Source: Pollutimonas sp. M17
GTDB lineage: Bacteria; Pseudomonadota; Gammaproteobacteria; Burkholderiales; Burkholderiaceae_B
DNA: 64,000 nucleotides
Direction: 5' to 3'
NCBI RefSeq assembly: GCF_025836975.1
Contig: NZ_CP107548.1
Location: 1,302,001-1,366,000, forward strand
The position numbers and the translations under genes are program-made. Positions 45,207 through 54,891 of this stretch are shown piece by piece. The notes below the pieces were generated by a model that saw only the letters and a list, made by a program, of their open reading frames with translations, had not been told where the DNA came from and did no database searches. Within the stretch, counting starts at the first letter, position 1. The number at the start of each line of letters is the position of its first letter.

Positions 45207-46109
45207 ATGCAACATGTGTTTACTGAAGGCGTATCCGTGTTTATTTTCGTTGGGTTCCTGATCGTTTTCTTCTCGGTATTCGGCAGCTATGTCGGCTTGG
45301 GCGGGCATCTGGGCGCCTTGTACCAGCCGTTCGAATTCGTTCTGATCGCCGGAGCCGCGCTGGGCGCCTACATCGCTTCGAGCAGCGGAAAATCCATCAA
45401 GCTGCTGTTCGAGTCGCTGCCCCTGGTGGTCCGCAAGAGCCCTTACAGCAAAGAGCTGTACATGGAACTGATGGCGTTGTTGTATGTGCTGCTGAACAAG
45501 GCGCGCCGCGACGGCCTGATGTCCATCGAATCGGATATCGAAGAGCCCGAAACCAGCCCCATCTTCACCGAATACCCCCGCATCCTGCGCGACGAGAAAC
45601 TGATGGAGTTCATCACCGACTACCTGCGCCTGATGGTCAGCGGCAACATGAGCTCCTACGAGATCGAGACCCTGATGGATCAGGAGATCGAGGCGCATCA
45701 CCAGGAACGCAACGTCCCCGCCAACTCGTTGCACGCCGTGGCCGACGCCTTGCCCGCCTTCGGGATCGTGGCCGCCGTGCTGGGCGTGATCAAGGCCCTG
45801 GCCTCGGTGGACCAGCCGCCGGCCATCCTGGCCGACCTCATTTCCAAAGCCATGGTCGGTACCTTCCTGGGAGTATTGCTGGCCTACGGCTTCGTCGCGC
45901 CGCTGGCCGCCTCGATCGAGCGCCGTTCGGTCGCGTCTTCCAAGGTCCTGGAATGCATCAAGGTCACTTTGCTGGCCAGCATGAACGGCTACCCGCCGCA
46001 ATTGGCGGTGGAATTCGGCCGCAAGGTCCTGTATTCCTACGTCAGGCCGTCGTTCATGGAACTGGAAGACCATGTCCGGCAAACGCGCGCGCCCGCCCGC
46101 AAGGCGTAA
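45207..46109 (+). CDS. motA: Flagellar stator protein MotA
   Basis: 300-residue proton-channel stator subunit with four helices. The cytoplasmic charged segment ARRDGLMSIESDIEEPETS holds the Arg and Glu that contact FliG. The channel prolines are in DALPAFGIVAAVLGVIKAL and GVLLAYGFVAPLAA. ATG 45207 is used (AAAAAAAGGG upstream); an in-frame TTG 39 bases earlier lies close to the terminator. It is followed after 9 bp by motB. Confidence 0.95.
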   Translation: MQHVFTEGVSVFIFVGFLIVFFSVFGSYVGLGGHLGALYQPFEFVLIAGAALGAYIASSSGKSIKLLFESLPLVVRKSPYSKELYMELMALLYVLLNKARRDGLMSIESDIEEPETSPIFTEYPRILRDEKLMEFITDYLRLMVSGNMSSYEIETLMDQEIEAHHQERNVPANSLHAVADALPAFGIVAAVLGVIKALASVDQPPAILADLISKAMVGTFLGVLLAYGFVAPLAASIERRSVASSKVLECIKVTLLASMNGYPPQLAVEFGRKVLYSYVRPSFMELEDHVRQTRAPARKA

Positions 46110-46118
46110 CGAGCCGTC

Positions 46119-47081
46119 ATGAAGAAATCCCAGCCGCGGATCGTCATCCGGCGCAAGCGCAATGTTGCGGAATCCAAACACAACTCCAGCTGGAAGATCG
46201 CCTACGCCGACTTCATGACGGCCATGATGGCCTTCTTCCTGGTCATGTGGCTGCTTTCCCTGGTTCCGCAGAAAGACCTGCAGGCCATCGCCGAGTACTT
46301 TCGCATGCCGCTCATGACCGCCGTCACCGGCGGCCCCAAGAACGAAAGCGGCAGTAGCGTGATCCCCGCCGGAGCGTCCAGCGTCATTCCCAATCCCAGC
46401 CCCATTCCTTCGCGGGGCGACGTCCATACCGAAGGCGACCTGCGCGACGTGCAGCGCCTGGAAAGCCTGAAGACCGAGCTCGAAGACCTGATCAAGACCG
46501 ATCCCGTGCTTCAGCAGTTCAGTCCCCAGCTGCTGCTGGACATGACGCCGGACGGCCTGCGGGTCCAGATCATCGACAAGCAGAACCGTCCCATGTTCGC
46601 CACCGGCAGCGCCCTGGTCCAGTCCTATATGCGGGACATCCTGCGCCAGCTGGGTCCGGTCTTCAACAAGCTGCCCAACAGCATCAGCATCGCGGGCCAC
46701 ACCGATTCCATCCAGTACGCCACCGGCGAGCGCGAGTACAGCAACTGGGAGCTGTCCGCCGACCGGGCCAATGCGGCCCGCAAGGAATTGGTGGCCGGCG
46801 GCATGGACGAGCCTAAGATCAAGCGCATACTGGGCCTGGCCGCGTCGGTCAGCCTGATTAAAGATAATCCGGCCGCAGCCGTTAATCGACGTATCAGTAT
46901 TGTTGTGCTGAACAGCCGTGCCGAGCGCCGCATCGACGAGCAGAATGCTTCCGCAGCCTCGGCCGCCACGCTGAAGGATCTGTTGGAGCCTGCGCCCGCG
47001 CCGGTACCCGGGGGCGCCGTGCCGGGCCTGCCCGACTTGCTGGAACTGCCCGTCAAGCCGCTGTCGCCGGTCGGACAATAA
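46119..47081 (+). CDS. motB: Flagellar stator protein MotB
   Basis: 320-residue peptidoglycan-anchored stator subunit. A single helix (about 30-48) carries the proton-accepting Asp31 in SWKIAYADFMTAMMAFFLVMW. An OmpA-like domain (about 150-270) has SISIAGHTDSIQY and NWELSADRANAARKELVAGGM. A Pro-rich tail ends the protein. It is co-transcribed with motA. Confidence 0.96.
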   Translation: MKKSQPRIVIRRKRNVAESKHNSSWKIAYADFMTAMMAFFLVMWLLSLVPQKDLQAIAEYFRMPLMTAVTGGPKNESGSSVIPAGASSVIPNPSPIPSRGDVHTEGDLRDVQRLESLKTELEDLIKTDPVLQQFSPQLLLDMTPDGLRVQIIDKQNRPMFATGSALVQSYMRDILRQLGPVFNKLPNSISIAGHTDSIQYATGEREYSNWELSADRANAARKELVAGGMDEPKIKRILGLAASVSLIKDNPAAAVNRRISIVVLNSRAERRIDEQNASAASAATLKDLLEPAPAPVPGGAVPGLPDLLELPVKPLSPVGQ

Positions 47082-47240
47082 ACAGCTTTGCCCCCGGCCG
47101 GGGCAAGGCTGGCGATTTCGTGGCTGGCGGATTCACGGCATGGACGCGGCGGGCTGGCATTGTTGCCGGTAACAAATCATAATTAGGCGGGCCCGATAGG
47201 GAAGGCGAATGACAGAGCTCTACAGTAAAAGGAAGCAATC

Positions 47241-49353
47241 ATGAGTGCGGGCGTTGACCTGAGCCAGTTTTTCGAAACGTTTTTTGACGAGGCCGACGAG
47301 CTGTTGGCCGATATGGAGCAGCTTCTGCTCGGACTGGATCTGGATAATCCCGACACCGACCAGCTCAATGCCATCTTCCGGGCGGCCCATTCCATCAAGG
47401 GGGGGGCCGGCACGTTCGGCTGTTTTGGACATCTCGCCGAAACCACCCACCTGCTGGAAAATCTGCTGGACAACATCCGCAGGGGCGAGATGCCGTTGCG
47501 CAAAGACATGATCGATTTATTCTTGGAAACCAAAGATGTGTTGACAGAGCAAGTGGCGGCGTACCGAAACTCCCAGGATCCCGACGTGCAGGCCTACGAA
47601 CGGATCTGCGCCCAATTGCGCGAACTGGCGCTCGAACAACAGGGCCAGCCGGCCGCGCCCGCAGCGGCGGCGCCCGTGCCGCAAGCCCCCGTCCCGGCCC
47701 CCGTGGCCGCGCCCGAGCCTGTCGCCGCGGCCGCCCCTGCGCCCGCAGCCGTGGCCGCAACGCCCGCGCCGGCGGACGCCGGCCTGCCCCTGCGCGTGCG
47801 GGTGGTGCGTCTGGGCGCCAAAGACATGGAGGCCCTGGCGGCCGAGATGGCGCTGCTGGGCGACGTCCTGCACCAGGAAAAGACGGCGGACACGCTGTCC
47901 ATCTGGCTGAACACCACGGCCAGCTCGGGCGACCTCGAAGCGGTGTGCGGATTCATCGTCAACGATGACCAGGTCGACATTGCGCGCGAAGCCGCGCCCT
48001 TGGCGGCGCCGGCCTCGCCGGCCGCCCAGCCAGAGCCCTCCGCTCCGCAAGCCGCCGCCCCGGCGGCGCCCGTTGCCGAGAATCCCGCTCCCGCGCCCAG
48101 CCCCGAGCCCGCGCCGGCCGCCAGCCCGTCCGCGAAGCAACCGTCCTCCAGGCCTGAAAAGGCGCCCGCCTCGGGATCCTCCAGCAGCACCATACGCGTC
48201 GGCGTCGAGAAGGTCGACCAGATCATCAACCTGGTCGGCGAACTGGTCATCACGCAGGCCATGCTGGTGCAGACCGCATCCACCCTGGATCCGGTCGTGC
48301 ACGATCGCCTGCTCAACGGCATCGAGCAGCTGGAGCGCAATGCGCGCGACCTCCAGGAAGCCGTCATGTCCATACGCATGATGCCCATGGACTATGTATT
48401 CAGCCGCTTCCCGCGCGTGGTTCGCGAAAGCGCCGTCAAGCTGGGCAAGCAGATCAAGCTCACCACCTACGGCCAGGCCACCGAGCTGGACAAGAGCCTT
48501 ATCGAACGCATCATCGATCCCCTGACGCATCTGGTGCGCAACAGTATCGACCATGGCATCGAATCGCCCGAAGTGCGGGTGGCGTCGGGCAAAAGCCCCG
48601 AGGGCAACATGGTTCTGTCCGCCCAGCATCACGGCGGCCAGATCGTCATCGAAGTCTCCGACGACGGCGCCGGCCTGAGCCGCGAGCGCATCCTGAAGAA
48701 GGCGCTGTCGCAAGGCATGGCGGTCACCGAGAACACGCCCGACGAGGAGCTCTGGCAGCTTATTTTCGCGCCGGGCTTTTCCACGGCGGAAAAGGTCACC
48801 GACATCTCCGGCCGGGGTGTGGGCATGGACGTGGTCCGGCGCAACATCCAGGGCATGGGCGGACACATACAATTGTCTTTCCCGTCCGGGCAGGGCGACC
48901 ACCCGCATCGTGCTGCCCCTGACGCTGGCCATCCTGGATGGCATGTCGGTCAAGGTGGGCGAGGAAACCTTCATCCTGCCGCTCAGCCACGTCACCGAAT
49001 CCATGCAGCCCTCGGCCGACCAGATACGCAGCATTTCCGAGTCCGAACACGTGCTGCACGTGCGCGGCGAATACCTTCCCATGGTGGCCCTGCACAATGT
49101 CTTTTCGGTCGAAGGGGCGGAAACCGACATCACGCGGGCGATAGCGGTCGTTCTGCAAGCCGAGGACGTGCGCTTCGCCCTGCTGGTCGACCATCTGATC
49201 GGGCAGCACCAGGTTGTCGTGAAGAACCTGGAATCCAATTATCGAAAAATACCGGGTGTATCCGCCGCCACCATCCTGGGTGATGGCAGCGTAGCGCTGA
49301 TTGTCGACGTATTCGCGCTGATGCGTGTTACCCGCGACAAAACGACGATATAA
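47241..49353 (+). pseudogene. cheA: Chemotaxis histidine kinase CheA, interrupted by an apparent one-base insertion
   Basis: CheA phosphorylates CheY and CheB under receptor control. The first frame encodes the HPt domain (His50 in FRAAHSIKGGAGTFG), Ala/Pro-rich linkers, dimerisation helices and the ATPase core (LTHLVRNSIDHGIE, SDDGAGLSRE, GRGVGMDVV). It then breaks after GGHIQLS. The CheW-like domain continues one frame over (RPGRATTRIVLPLTLAILDGM) to 49353. Removing one T from TTT at 48878-48880 restores a 703-residue CheA of normal length. As written, translation would end at 49283 with an aberrant tail. It could be a sequencing error or a real mutation; everything around it is intact. Confidence 0.9.
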
Positions 49354-49380
49354 CGCCTCTTTAAAGTTTCGGAGAAAGCA

Positions 49381-49881
49381 ATGTTCAACAAATTCGAATC
49401 CAATGCCCAGCAGGTCGACACCACGGGCCAGGAGTTCCTGGTATTCACGCTTGCGGCGCAAGAGTACGGAATCGACATCCTGAAGGTTCAGGAAATCCGC
49501 GGCTACGACAGCCAGAGCGTTACCCGGATCGCCAATGTGCCCTCGTTCGTCAAGGGCGTTACCAATCTGCGGGGCATCATCGTTCCCATCGTCGACATGC
49601 GCATCAAGTTCAATCTCGAGCGCGTCGAATACGATCACCAGACCGTGGTCGTCATCCTGAACCTGCAAACGCGCGTGGTCGGCGTGGTGGTCGACGGCGT
49701 GTCCGACGTCCTCATGCTGCAGCAGTCGCAGATCAGCGCGGCGCCTCAGTTCGGCACGGCCTTCTCCACCGAATACCTCACCGGCATCGGCACGCTGGGC
49801 GAGCGCATGCTGATCCTGGTCGACATCGAGAAGCTCATGACCAGCGAAGAGATGGCGCTGGTCGAAAACGCCGTTGCTTGA
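49381..49881 (+). CDS. cheW: Chemotaxis coupling protein CheW
   Basis: 166-residue CheW linking receptors to CheA. The family segments are [50 protein letters not shown] and [19 protein letters not shown]. It lies 27 bp after cheA with SD GGAGAAAGC. Confidence 0.96.
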   Translation: MFNKFESNAQQVDTTGQEFLVFTLAAQEYGIDILKVQEIRGYDSQSVTRIANVPSFVKGVTNLRGIIVPIVDMRIKFNLERVEYDHQTVVVILNLQTRVVGVVVDGVSDVLMLQQSQISAAPQFGTAFSTEYLTGIGTLGERMLILVDIEKLMTSEEMALVENAVA

Positions 49882-49950
49882 TAGCGCTGGACGCTTCCGG
49901 ATGGCGTTCGCCGGAGGCGGTGGAATTCCTATTTGAAGGTATGTAGCGGG

Positions 49951-51699
49951 ATGCGCAAGATTTCCCTGTTCTCCGATATGAAGATACGCAGCAGCCTCAT
50001 CCTGGTGCTGGTGTTCTTTCTGCTGATGCTCATTGCCGGCGCCGCCCTGGGCGTCCTGTCCCTGCGCGCCAACAACCAGGCCTTGAACAACATCGTCCTG
50101 AATCAACGCCTGGGCGCCAACCTCAGCACGGCCATCGACGGCTACAAGAACGTGCAGACCATACTGGGACGGGCCGTTGCCAGCTTCATCGTCAATAGCG
50201 ACCAGCAAAGCTATGCCATCGCCAGCGAATGGGGCGTCCAAGGCGGCGCCGACGCTTCCGCCCTCAGCGACGAATCGCGCGGGCTTATCGACGCGGCGCG
50301 CAAGGAATACGACCAGTCGATGTCGCGGTTCAAGGCGTTCCAGGAACTCGCGCAAAACGTTCCCGACCCCGAAAACCGCTACCGCCGCGTGATCGAGGGC
50401 TATGCCACGCTGATGGAAGGCGGCGTCATGCCTTTGTTCAGCCTGATTTCTTCGGGCAACATCCGCGATTACCACAGCTTCCTGGGCAGCACCACCCTAT
50501 TCCTGGAAGAAGACCTCTACAGCTCGCTGGGCGGCCTGCAATCCTTCCAGCAGCGCCTGATCGACCGCACTTACCAGACCGAGGCCGACCATTACCAATT
50601 GGTGATCATGCTGGTGTCCGGCGCCATGCTGGCCTGCGTGCTCATCGCTTTCCTTTCCTACGTTTTCCTGGGACGCGTGGTCTTGCGCCCCTTGCGGCTG
50701 GCCGGCACGCATTTCGACCGGATTGCCGGGGGCGACCTGACGCAGCGCGTGGAGGTTCGTTCGCGCAACGAGATCGGCGTGCTGTACGAGGCCTTGCGGC
50801 GGATGCAGGAAAGCCTGACGCGCACGGTGAGCACGGTGCGCCAGGGCGTGGAGGAGATCACGCTGGGTTCGCGCGAGATCTTCATGGGCAACACGGATCT
50901 GAGCAGCCGCACCGAGCAGCAGGCGGCGTCCTTGCAAGAGACGGCGGCGAGCATGGAGCAGTTGGCCAGCACGGTGCGCCAGAACACGGACAACGCGACG
51001 CAGGCCGACACGCTGGCCAAGAGCGCCTCGGACGTGGCCGCGCGCGGAGGCCAGGCGGTCTCGGCGGTGGTGGACACGATGGGCGAGATTTCCACCAGCT
51101 CGGGCAAGATGGTCGAGATCGTGGGGGTGATCGACGGGATCGCGTTCCAGACGAACATCCTGGCGCTGAACGCGGCGGTGGAAGCGGCGCGCGCGGGCGA
51201 GCAGGGCAAGGGCTTTGCGGTGGTGGCGGGCGAGGTGCGCTCGCTGGCGCAGCGCAGCGCGCAGGCGGCCAAGGAGATCAAGGTGCTGATCGAGGAGTCG
51301 CAGCTGAAGGTGCAGGCCGGTGCCAAGCAGGCGGGCCAGGCGGGCGAGATCATGCAGGAGGTGGTCGGCTCGGTGCAAGGGGTCACGACCATCATGGGCG
51401 AGATCTCCTCGGCCTCGCACGAGCAGTCCGACGGGATCGAGCAGGTGAACCAGGCGGTCACGCAGATGGACAGCGTGGTGCAGCAGAACGCGGCGCTGGT
51501 CGAAGAGGCGGCGGCCGCGGCCGGCTCGCTGCAGGACCAGGCCACGCGTCTGGCCGAAGCCGTGGCGGTGTTCAAGATCAATGCCAACGAAGTCATCGAT
51601 GTGGCCGCCGCGCGGCTGCATCATTCCAAGCCGGAAGACGCGTCCAGTACGGGACGGCTGAACCTGGCGCAACCTGCCGGAGTTCTAACCAGCTCCTAG
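49951..51699 (+). CDS. Membrane methyl-accepting chemotaxis protein (Tar/Tsr-like)
   Basis: 582-residue chemoreceptor. Helix 1 ([22 protein letters not shown]), a four-helix-bundle-type periplasmic domain (about 38-210), helix 2 ([24 protein letters not shown]), HAMP and the methylation/signalling domain follow in order. The hairpin tip is [33 protein letters not shown]. No C-terminal NWETF-type CheR/CheB tether is present. ATG 49951 gives a normal start and follows GTAGCGGG. The signalling half uses noticeably more GCG/ACG/GAG codons than the periplasmic half. Ligand unknown. Confidence 0.94.
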   Translation: MRKISLFSDMKIRSSLILVLVFFLLMLIAGAALGVLSLRANNQALNNIVLNQRLGANLSTAIDGYKNVQTILGRAVASFIVNSDQQSYAIASEWGVQGGADASALSDESRGLIDAARKEYDQSMSRFKAFQELAQNVPDPENRYRRVIEGYATLMEGGVMPLFSLISSGNIRDYHSFLGSTTLFLEEDLYSSLGGLQSFQQRLIDRTYQTEADHYQLVIMLVSGAMLACVLIAFLSYVFLGRVVLRPLRLAGTHFDRIAGGDLTQRVEVRSRNEIGVLYEALRRMQESLTRTVSTVRQGVEEITLGSREIFMGNTDLSSRTEQQAASLQETAASMEQLASTVRQNTDNATQADTLAKSASDVAARGGQAVSAVVDTMGEISTSSGKMVEIVGVIDGIAFQTNILALNAAVEAARAGEQGKGFAVVAGEVRSLAQRSAQAAKEIKVLIEESQLKVQAGAKQAGQAGEIMQEVVGSVQGVTTIMGEISSASHEQSDGIEQVNQAVTQMDSVVQQNAALVEEAAAAAGSLQDQATRLAEAVAVFKINANEVIDVAAARLHHSKPEDASSTGRLNLAQPAGVLTSS

Positions 51700-51702
51700 A
51701 TC

Positions 51703-52542
51703 ATGTCATCCATAGCACAGTCGATCTTCACCATGCCTGCCTTACCCGAGGTCGGGCATAACGATTTTGAGCGGGCGGCGCGCATACTGCGCGCTCGCGC
51801 CGGCATCGTGCTGGGGGGACACAAGCAGGAAATGGCCGAGCGTACCCTGGCCATGCGGGCAAAAAGCCTGGGCATGGCCAATGTCAAGGAATACCTCGAT
51901 CACCTGGAACTGAACAGCCAGTCGCCGCAGTGGGAAGCGTTCATCAACGCCTTCACCATCAATCACACCGCCTTCTTCCGCGAGCAGCATCACTTCGCCA
52001 TCCTGGCCAAGTTCGCCAAAACGCGCAAGAAGCCGTTTTCCCTGTGGTGCTGCGCCAGTTCCACCGGCGAAGAGCCTTATTCCATCGCCATGACGCTGCG
52101 CGAATCCTGCCCCGCGCCCGACAGCGGCGTGTCCATCCTGGCGACCGACATCGATACCCATGCCGTCCAGAAAGCGCAGGAAGGCGTGTACACCATGGAA
52201 AGGGCCAGCCCCATTCCCGAGGACTACCTGCGGAAATATTTTCAGCGCGGCACGGGCCGGCGCACGGGCATGGTGCGCGTCAAGCCCGTCCTGCGCGACA
52301 TGATCGACTTCGACACCCTGAACCTGCTTTCGCCCAATTGGCCCATTACCCAGAAGCTGGATGTCATTTTTTGTCGCAACACCATGATTTATTTCGATAA
52401 GGCCACGCAGACCCGCATTCTGGAGCGTTTCGCGGCCATATTGAAGCCAGGCGGCCTGTTGTTTGCCGGCCATTCCGAAAACTTCACGTACCTGACCAAA
52501 TCGTTCCGCCTGCAAGGGCAGACCGTGTACGTAACAACGTAG
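51703..52542 (+). CDS. cheR: Chemoreceptor methyltransferase CheR
   Basis: 279-residue SAM-dependent glutamate methyltransferase. An N-terminal helical domain (LRARAGIVLGGHKQEMAERTLAMR) is followed by the Rossmann domain with FSLWCCASSTGEEPYSIAMTL, ILATDIDTHAVQKAQEG and LDVIFCRNTMIYFD. It starts 3 bp after the receptor stop. Confidence 0.96.
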   Translation: MSSIAQSIFTMPALPEVGHNDFERAARILRARAGIVLGGHKQEMAERTLAMRAKSLGMANVKEYLDHLELNSQSPQWEAFINAFTINHTAFFREQHHFAILAKFAKTRKKPFSLWCCASSTGEEPYSIAMTLRESCPAPDSGVSILATDIDTHAVQKAQEGVYTMERASPIPEDYLRKYFQRGTGRRTGMVRVKPVLRDMIDFDTLNLLSPNWPITQKLDVIFCRNTMIYFDKATQTRILERFAAILKPGGLLFAGHSENFTYLTKSFRLQGQTVYVTT

Positions 52543-52574
52543 CGGCTGACGCTCGTTTTTTTAAAGCGTAAAGA

Positions 52575-53627
52575 ATGAAGAAGATTCGTGTCCTGTGTGT
52601 CGATGACTCCGCTCTGGTCCGCGGGTTGATGACGGAGATCATCAATAGCCATCCCGATATGGAAGTGGTCGCGGCCGCGCCCGATCCCCTGATCGCCCGC
52701 GAATTGATCAAGCAGCATAATCCCGACGTCCTGACGCTGGATGTGGAAATGCCGCGCATGGACGGCCTGGACTTCCTCGAGCGCCTGATGCGGCTGCGGC
52801 CCATGCCGGTGGTCATGGTGTCGTCGCTGACCGAGCGCAATTCCGAAGTGACCTTGCGCGCCCTCGAGCTGGGTGCGGTCGATTTCGTCACCAAGCCCAA
52901 GCTGGGCCTGCGCGACGGCCTGATGGAATACGGCGAACTGATCGCCGACAAGATACGCGCGGCCGCCAATTCCCGGCCGCGCCAGGCCCAGCAGCCGGGC
53001 GCCGCTCCCCGGGCCAGGCTGACCCAGCCTTTTTCCACCACCGAAAAACTGGTGCTGATCGGCGCTTCCACGGGCGGAACCGAAGCCATACGCCAGGTGC
53101 TCGAACCCTTGCCGGCCAACAGTCCCGCCATCATGATCACGCAGCACATGCCGGCCGGCTTCACCCGTTCCTTCGTGCAGCGCCTGGACAACCTGTGCGC
53201 GGTCCAGGTCCACGAAGCGGAAGACGGCCAGCGCGTGCTGCCGGGCCATGTCTATCTGGCGCCCGGCGGGCTCGCCCACATGAAGCTGGCCCGCTCGGGG
53301 GCCAATTATGTAGTCAAGCTGGAATACAGCGATCCGGTCAACCGGCATCGCCCTTCGGTTGATGTATTGTTTCACTCCGCCGCCCAGGTCGCCGGGAAGA
53401 ACGCCGTGGGCGTCATCCTGACCGGCATGGGCAAGGACGGGGCGCAGGGCTTGTTGGCCATGAAACAGGCCGGCGCCACGACCTTTGCGCAAGACGAAGC
53501 CAGTTGTGTTGTATTTGGGATGCCGCGCGAAGCCTTGCACATCGGGGCAACGGAGAACGCGGTACCGTTATCGGAAATGAGCGAGCGCATTTTGGCCAGC
53601 GCCGGCTCTTATGGCCACCGGGTCTGA
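52575..53627 (+). CDS. cheB: Chemoreceptor methylesterase/response regulator CheB
   Basis: 350-residue CheB. The receiver domain has the phospho-acceptor Asp56 in [14 protein letters not shown]. The esterase domain has Ser165 in [11 protein letters not shown], a His in [10 protein letters not shown] and the Asp in [11 protein letters not shown]. It opposes CheR for adaptation and also deamidates receptors; no cheD is in the cluster. Confidence 0.97.
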   Translation: MKKIRVLCVDDSALVRGLMTEIINSHPDMEVVAAAPDPLIARELIKQHNPDVLTLDVEMPRMDGLDFLERLMRLRPMPVVMVSSLTERNSEVTLRALELGAVDFVTKPKLGLRDGLMEYGELIADKIRAAANSRPRQAQQPGAAPRARLTQPFSTTEKLVLIGASTGGTEAIRQVLEPLPANSPAIMITQHMPAGFTRSFVQRLDNLCAVQVHEAEDGQRVLPGHVYLAPGGLAHMKLARSGANYVVKLEYSDPVNRHRPSVDVLFHSAAQVAGKNAVGVILTGMGKDGAQGLLAMKQAGATTFAQDEASCVVFGMPREALHIGATENAVPLSEMSERILASAGSYGHRV

Positions 53628-53671
53628 TTTTCTTGCCGGCCCGGCGGCTTTATTATTTTGGAGAGTGTTAA

Positions 53672-54061
53672 GTGGTACAGAAAACCATGAAAATCCTGGT
53701 CGTCGATGATTTTCCGACCATGCGTCGCATCATCAAGAACCTGCTCAAGGACCTGGGGTTCGAGAACGTCGATGAAGCGGAAGACGGCGCCATGGGTTTG
53801 GAAAAACTGCGCAACGGCAATTTCGAGTTCGTCGTGTCCGACTGGAACATGCCGAATATGGACGGGCTGACCATGCTGCAGAACATCCGGGCCGATGCCT
53901 CGCTGGCCAAGCTGCCCGTGCTGATGGTGACCGCCGAAGCCAAGAAGGAAAACATCATCGCCGCCGCCCAGGCCGGTGCGAACGGCTATGTGGTCAAGCC
54001 TTTTACAGCGGCCACTCTTGAAGAGAAGCTGAATAAAATCTTCGAAAAACTCGAGTCTTAA
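53672..54061 (+). CDS. cheY: Chemotaxis response regulator CheY
   Basis: 129-residue single-domain receiver that binds the flagellar switch when phosphorylated. With the GTG start the key residues fall at the E. coli positions: Asp12, Asp13, Asp57, Thr87 and Lys109. GTG is supported by GGAGAG six bases upstream; the ATG five codons later has no SD at usable distance. It is followed by cheZ after 9 bp. Confidence 0.96.
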   Translation: MVQKTMKILVVDDFPTMRRIIKNLLKDLGFENVDEAEDGAMGLEKLRNGNFEFVVSDWNMPNMDGLTMLQNIRADASLAKLPVLMVTAEAKKENIIAAAQAGANGYVVKPFTAATLEEKLNKIFEKLES

Positions 54062-54070
54062 GGGGCAAGC

Positions 54071-54718
54071 ATGGACACCGCAGACAATCCCACGGCTCGG
54101 GCGATAGGCGGCGAGCCGCCGGTCGATTTGATTCATCGTATTGCCTCGCTGACGCGCATGCTGCGCGAAAGCATGCGCGAACTCGGCCTGGATCAGGCCA
54201 TCAAGGATGCCGCGCATGCCATTCCCGATGCGCGCGACCGCCTGCATTACGTCGCCCGCATGACCGAACAGGCGGCCAACCGGGTCTTGAACGCCGCCGA
54301 GCAGACCCAGCCCCTGCAGGACAGCATGCAGCGCGATGCCAAGGCGCTGGATGCGCGCTGGCAAGCCTGGTTCGACCATCCGGTCGAGCTGGCCGATGCG
54401 CGCGAACTGGTGGACGATACCCGGGCGCTGCTGAAATCTGTTCCAGAAAAAACCGCCGCCTCGCAGAACCACCTGCTTGAAATCATCATGGCTCAGGATT
54501 TCCAGGATCTGACCGGCCAGGTCATCATGAAGATGCTGGGCGTGGTGTCGGCCATCGAAACCGAGCTGGTGCAGGTGCTGGTCGACAACGTCCCCCAGGA
54601 ATTGCGCGAAGAAACCAAATCGCTCATGAACGGCCCCGCGGTCAACCCGCAAGGCAAGGTCGATGTCGTCACCAGCCAGGACCAGGTCGACGATCTGCTC
54701 TCCAGCCTGGGCTTCTGA
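54071..54718 (+). CDS. cheZ: CheY-P phosphatase CheZ
   Basis: 215-residue CheZ with the long helical hairpin and the catalytic segment [21 protein letters not shown] containing the phosphatase Asp and Gln. The C-terminal CheY-binding helix is [13 protein letters not shown]. It is last of the cheRBYZ run. Confidence 0.95.
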   Translation: MDTADNPTARAIGGEPPVDLIHRIASLTRMLRESMRELGLDQAIKDAAHAIPDARDRLHYVARMTEQAANRVLNAAEQTQPLQDSMQRDAKALDARWQAWFDHPVELADARELVDDTRALLKSVPEKTAASQNHLLEIIMAQDFQDLTGQVIMKMLGVVSAIETELVQVLVDNVPQELREETKSLMNGPAVNPQGKVDVVTSQDQVDDLLSSLGF

Positions 54719-54799
54719 TAAACGACTAGATACATTTTCTTGCTATTTTGATACAGTGGAGGCAAGCAGAGTCAAACAGACAAGGGCGGAGCAATAAGG

Positions 54800-54860
54800 G
54801 GGCCGCCCCGCAATACTGCTAATTTGCAAAAAAATTGGGGCGGCCCGCAAAGGCCGCCCC
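54800..54860 (+). other. Three-segment alternating hairpin before the soluble chemoreceptor
   Basis: Segment A, GGGCCGCCCC (54800-54809), B, GGGGCGGCCC (54837-54846), and C, GGCCGCCCC (54852-54860), are mutually exclusive partners. A-B forms a 10-bp stem with a 27-base loop; B-C forms a 9-bp stem with loop CGCAAA. Read on the minus strand the B-C hairpin is followed by seven T and looks like an intrinsic terminator. On the plus strand C ends 31 bases before the chemoreceptor ATG. Confidence 0.6.
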
Positions 54861-54891
54861 GATCAACATAAAAGCAAGTCAGGAGACACGC

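Noticed and set aside
44871-47078. A 735-codon frame antisense to motA, motB and part of flhC
   Set aside because: Shadow of well-conserved stator genes; no plausible protein features.
47180-47225. A possible FliA promoter before cheA (CAAATCAT, 11 bases, CCCGATAG)
   Set aside because: Only half of the -35 box matches and the spacing had to be chosen to fit; too weak to list beside the flgM promoter.
48870-48890. Programmed +1 frameshifting in cheA
   Set aside because: The site lacks a known +1 slippery context such as an in-frame stop or rare codon, and CheA is not known to use recoding; an insertion or sequencing error is simpler.
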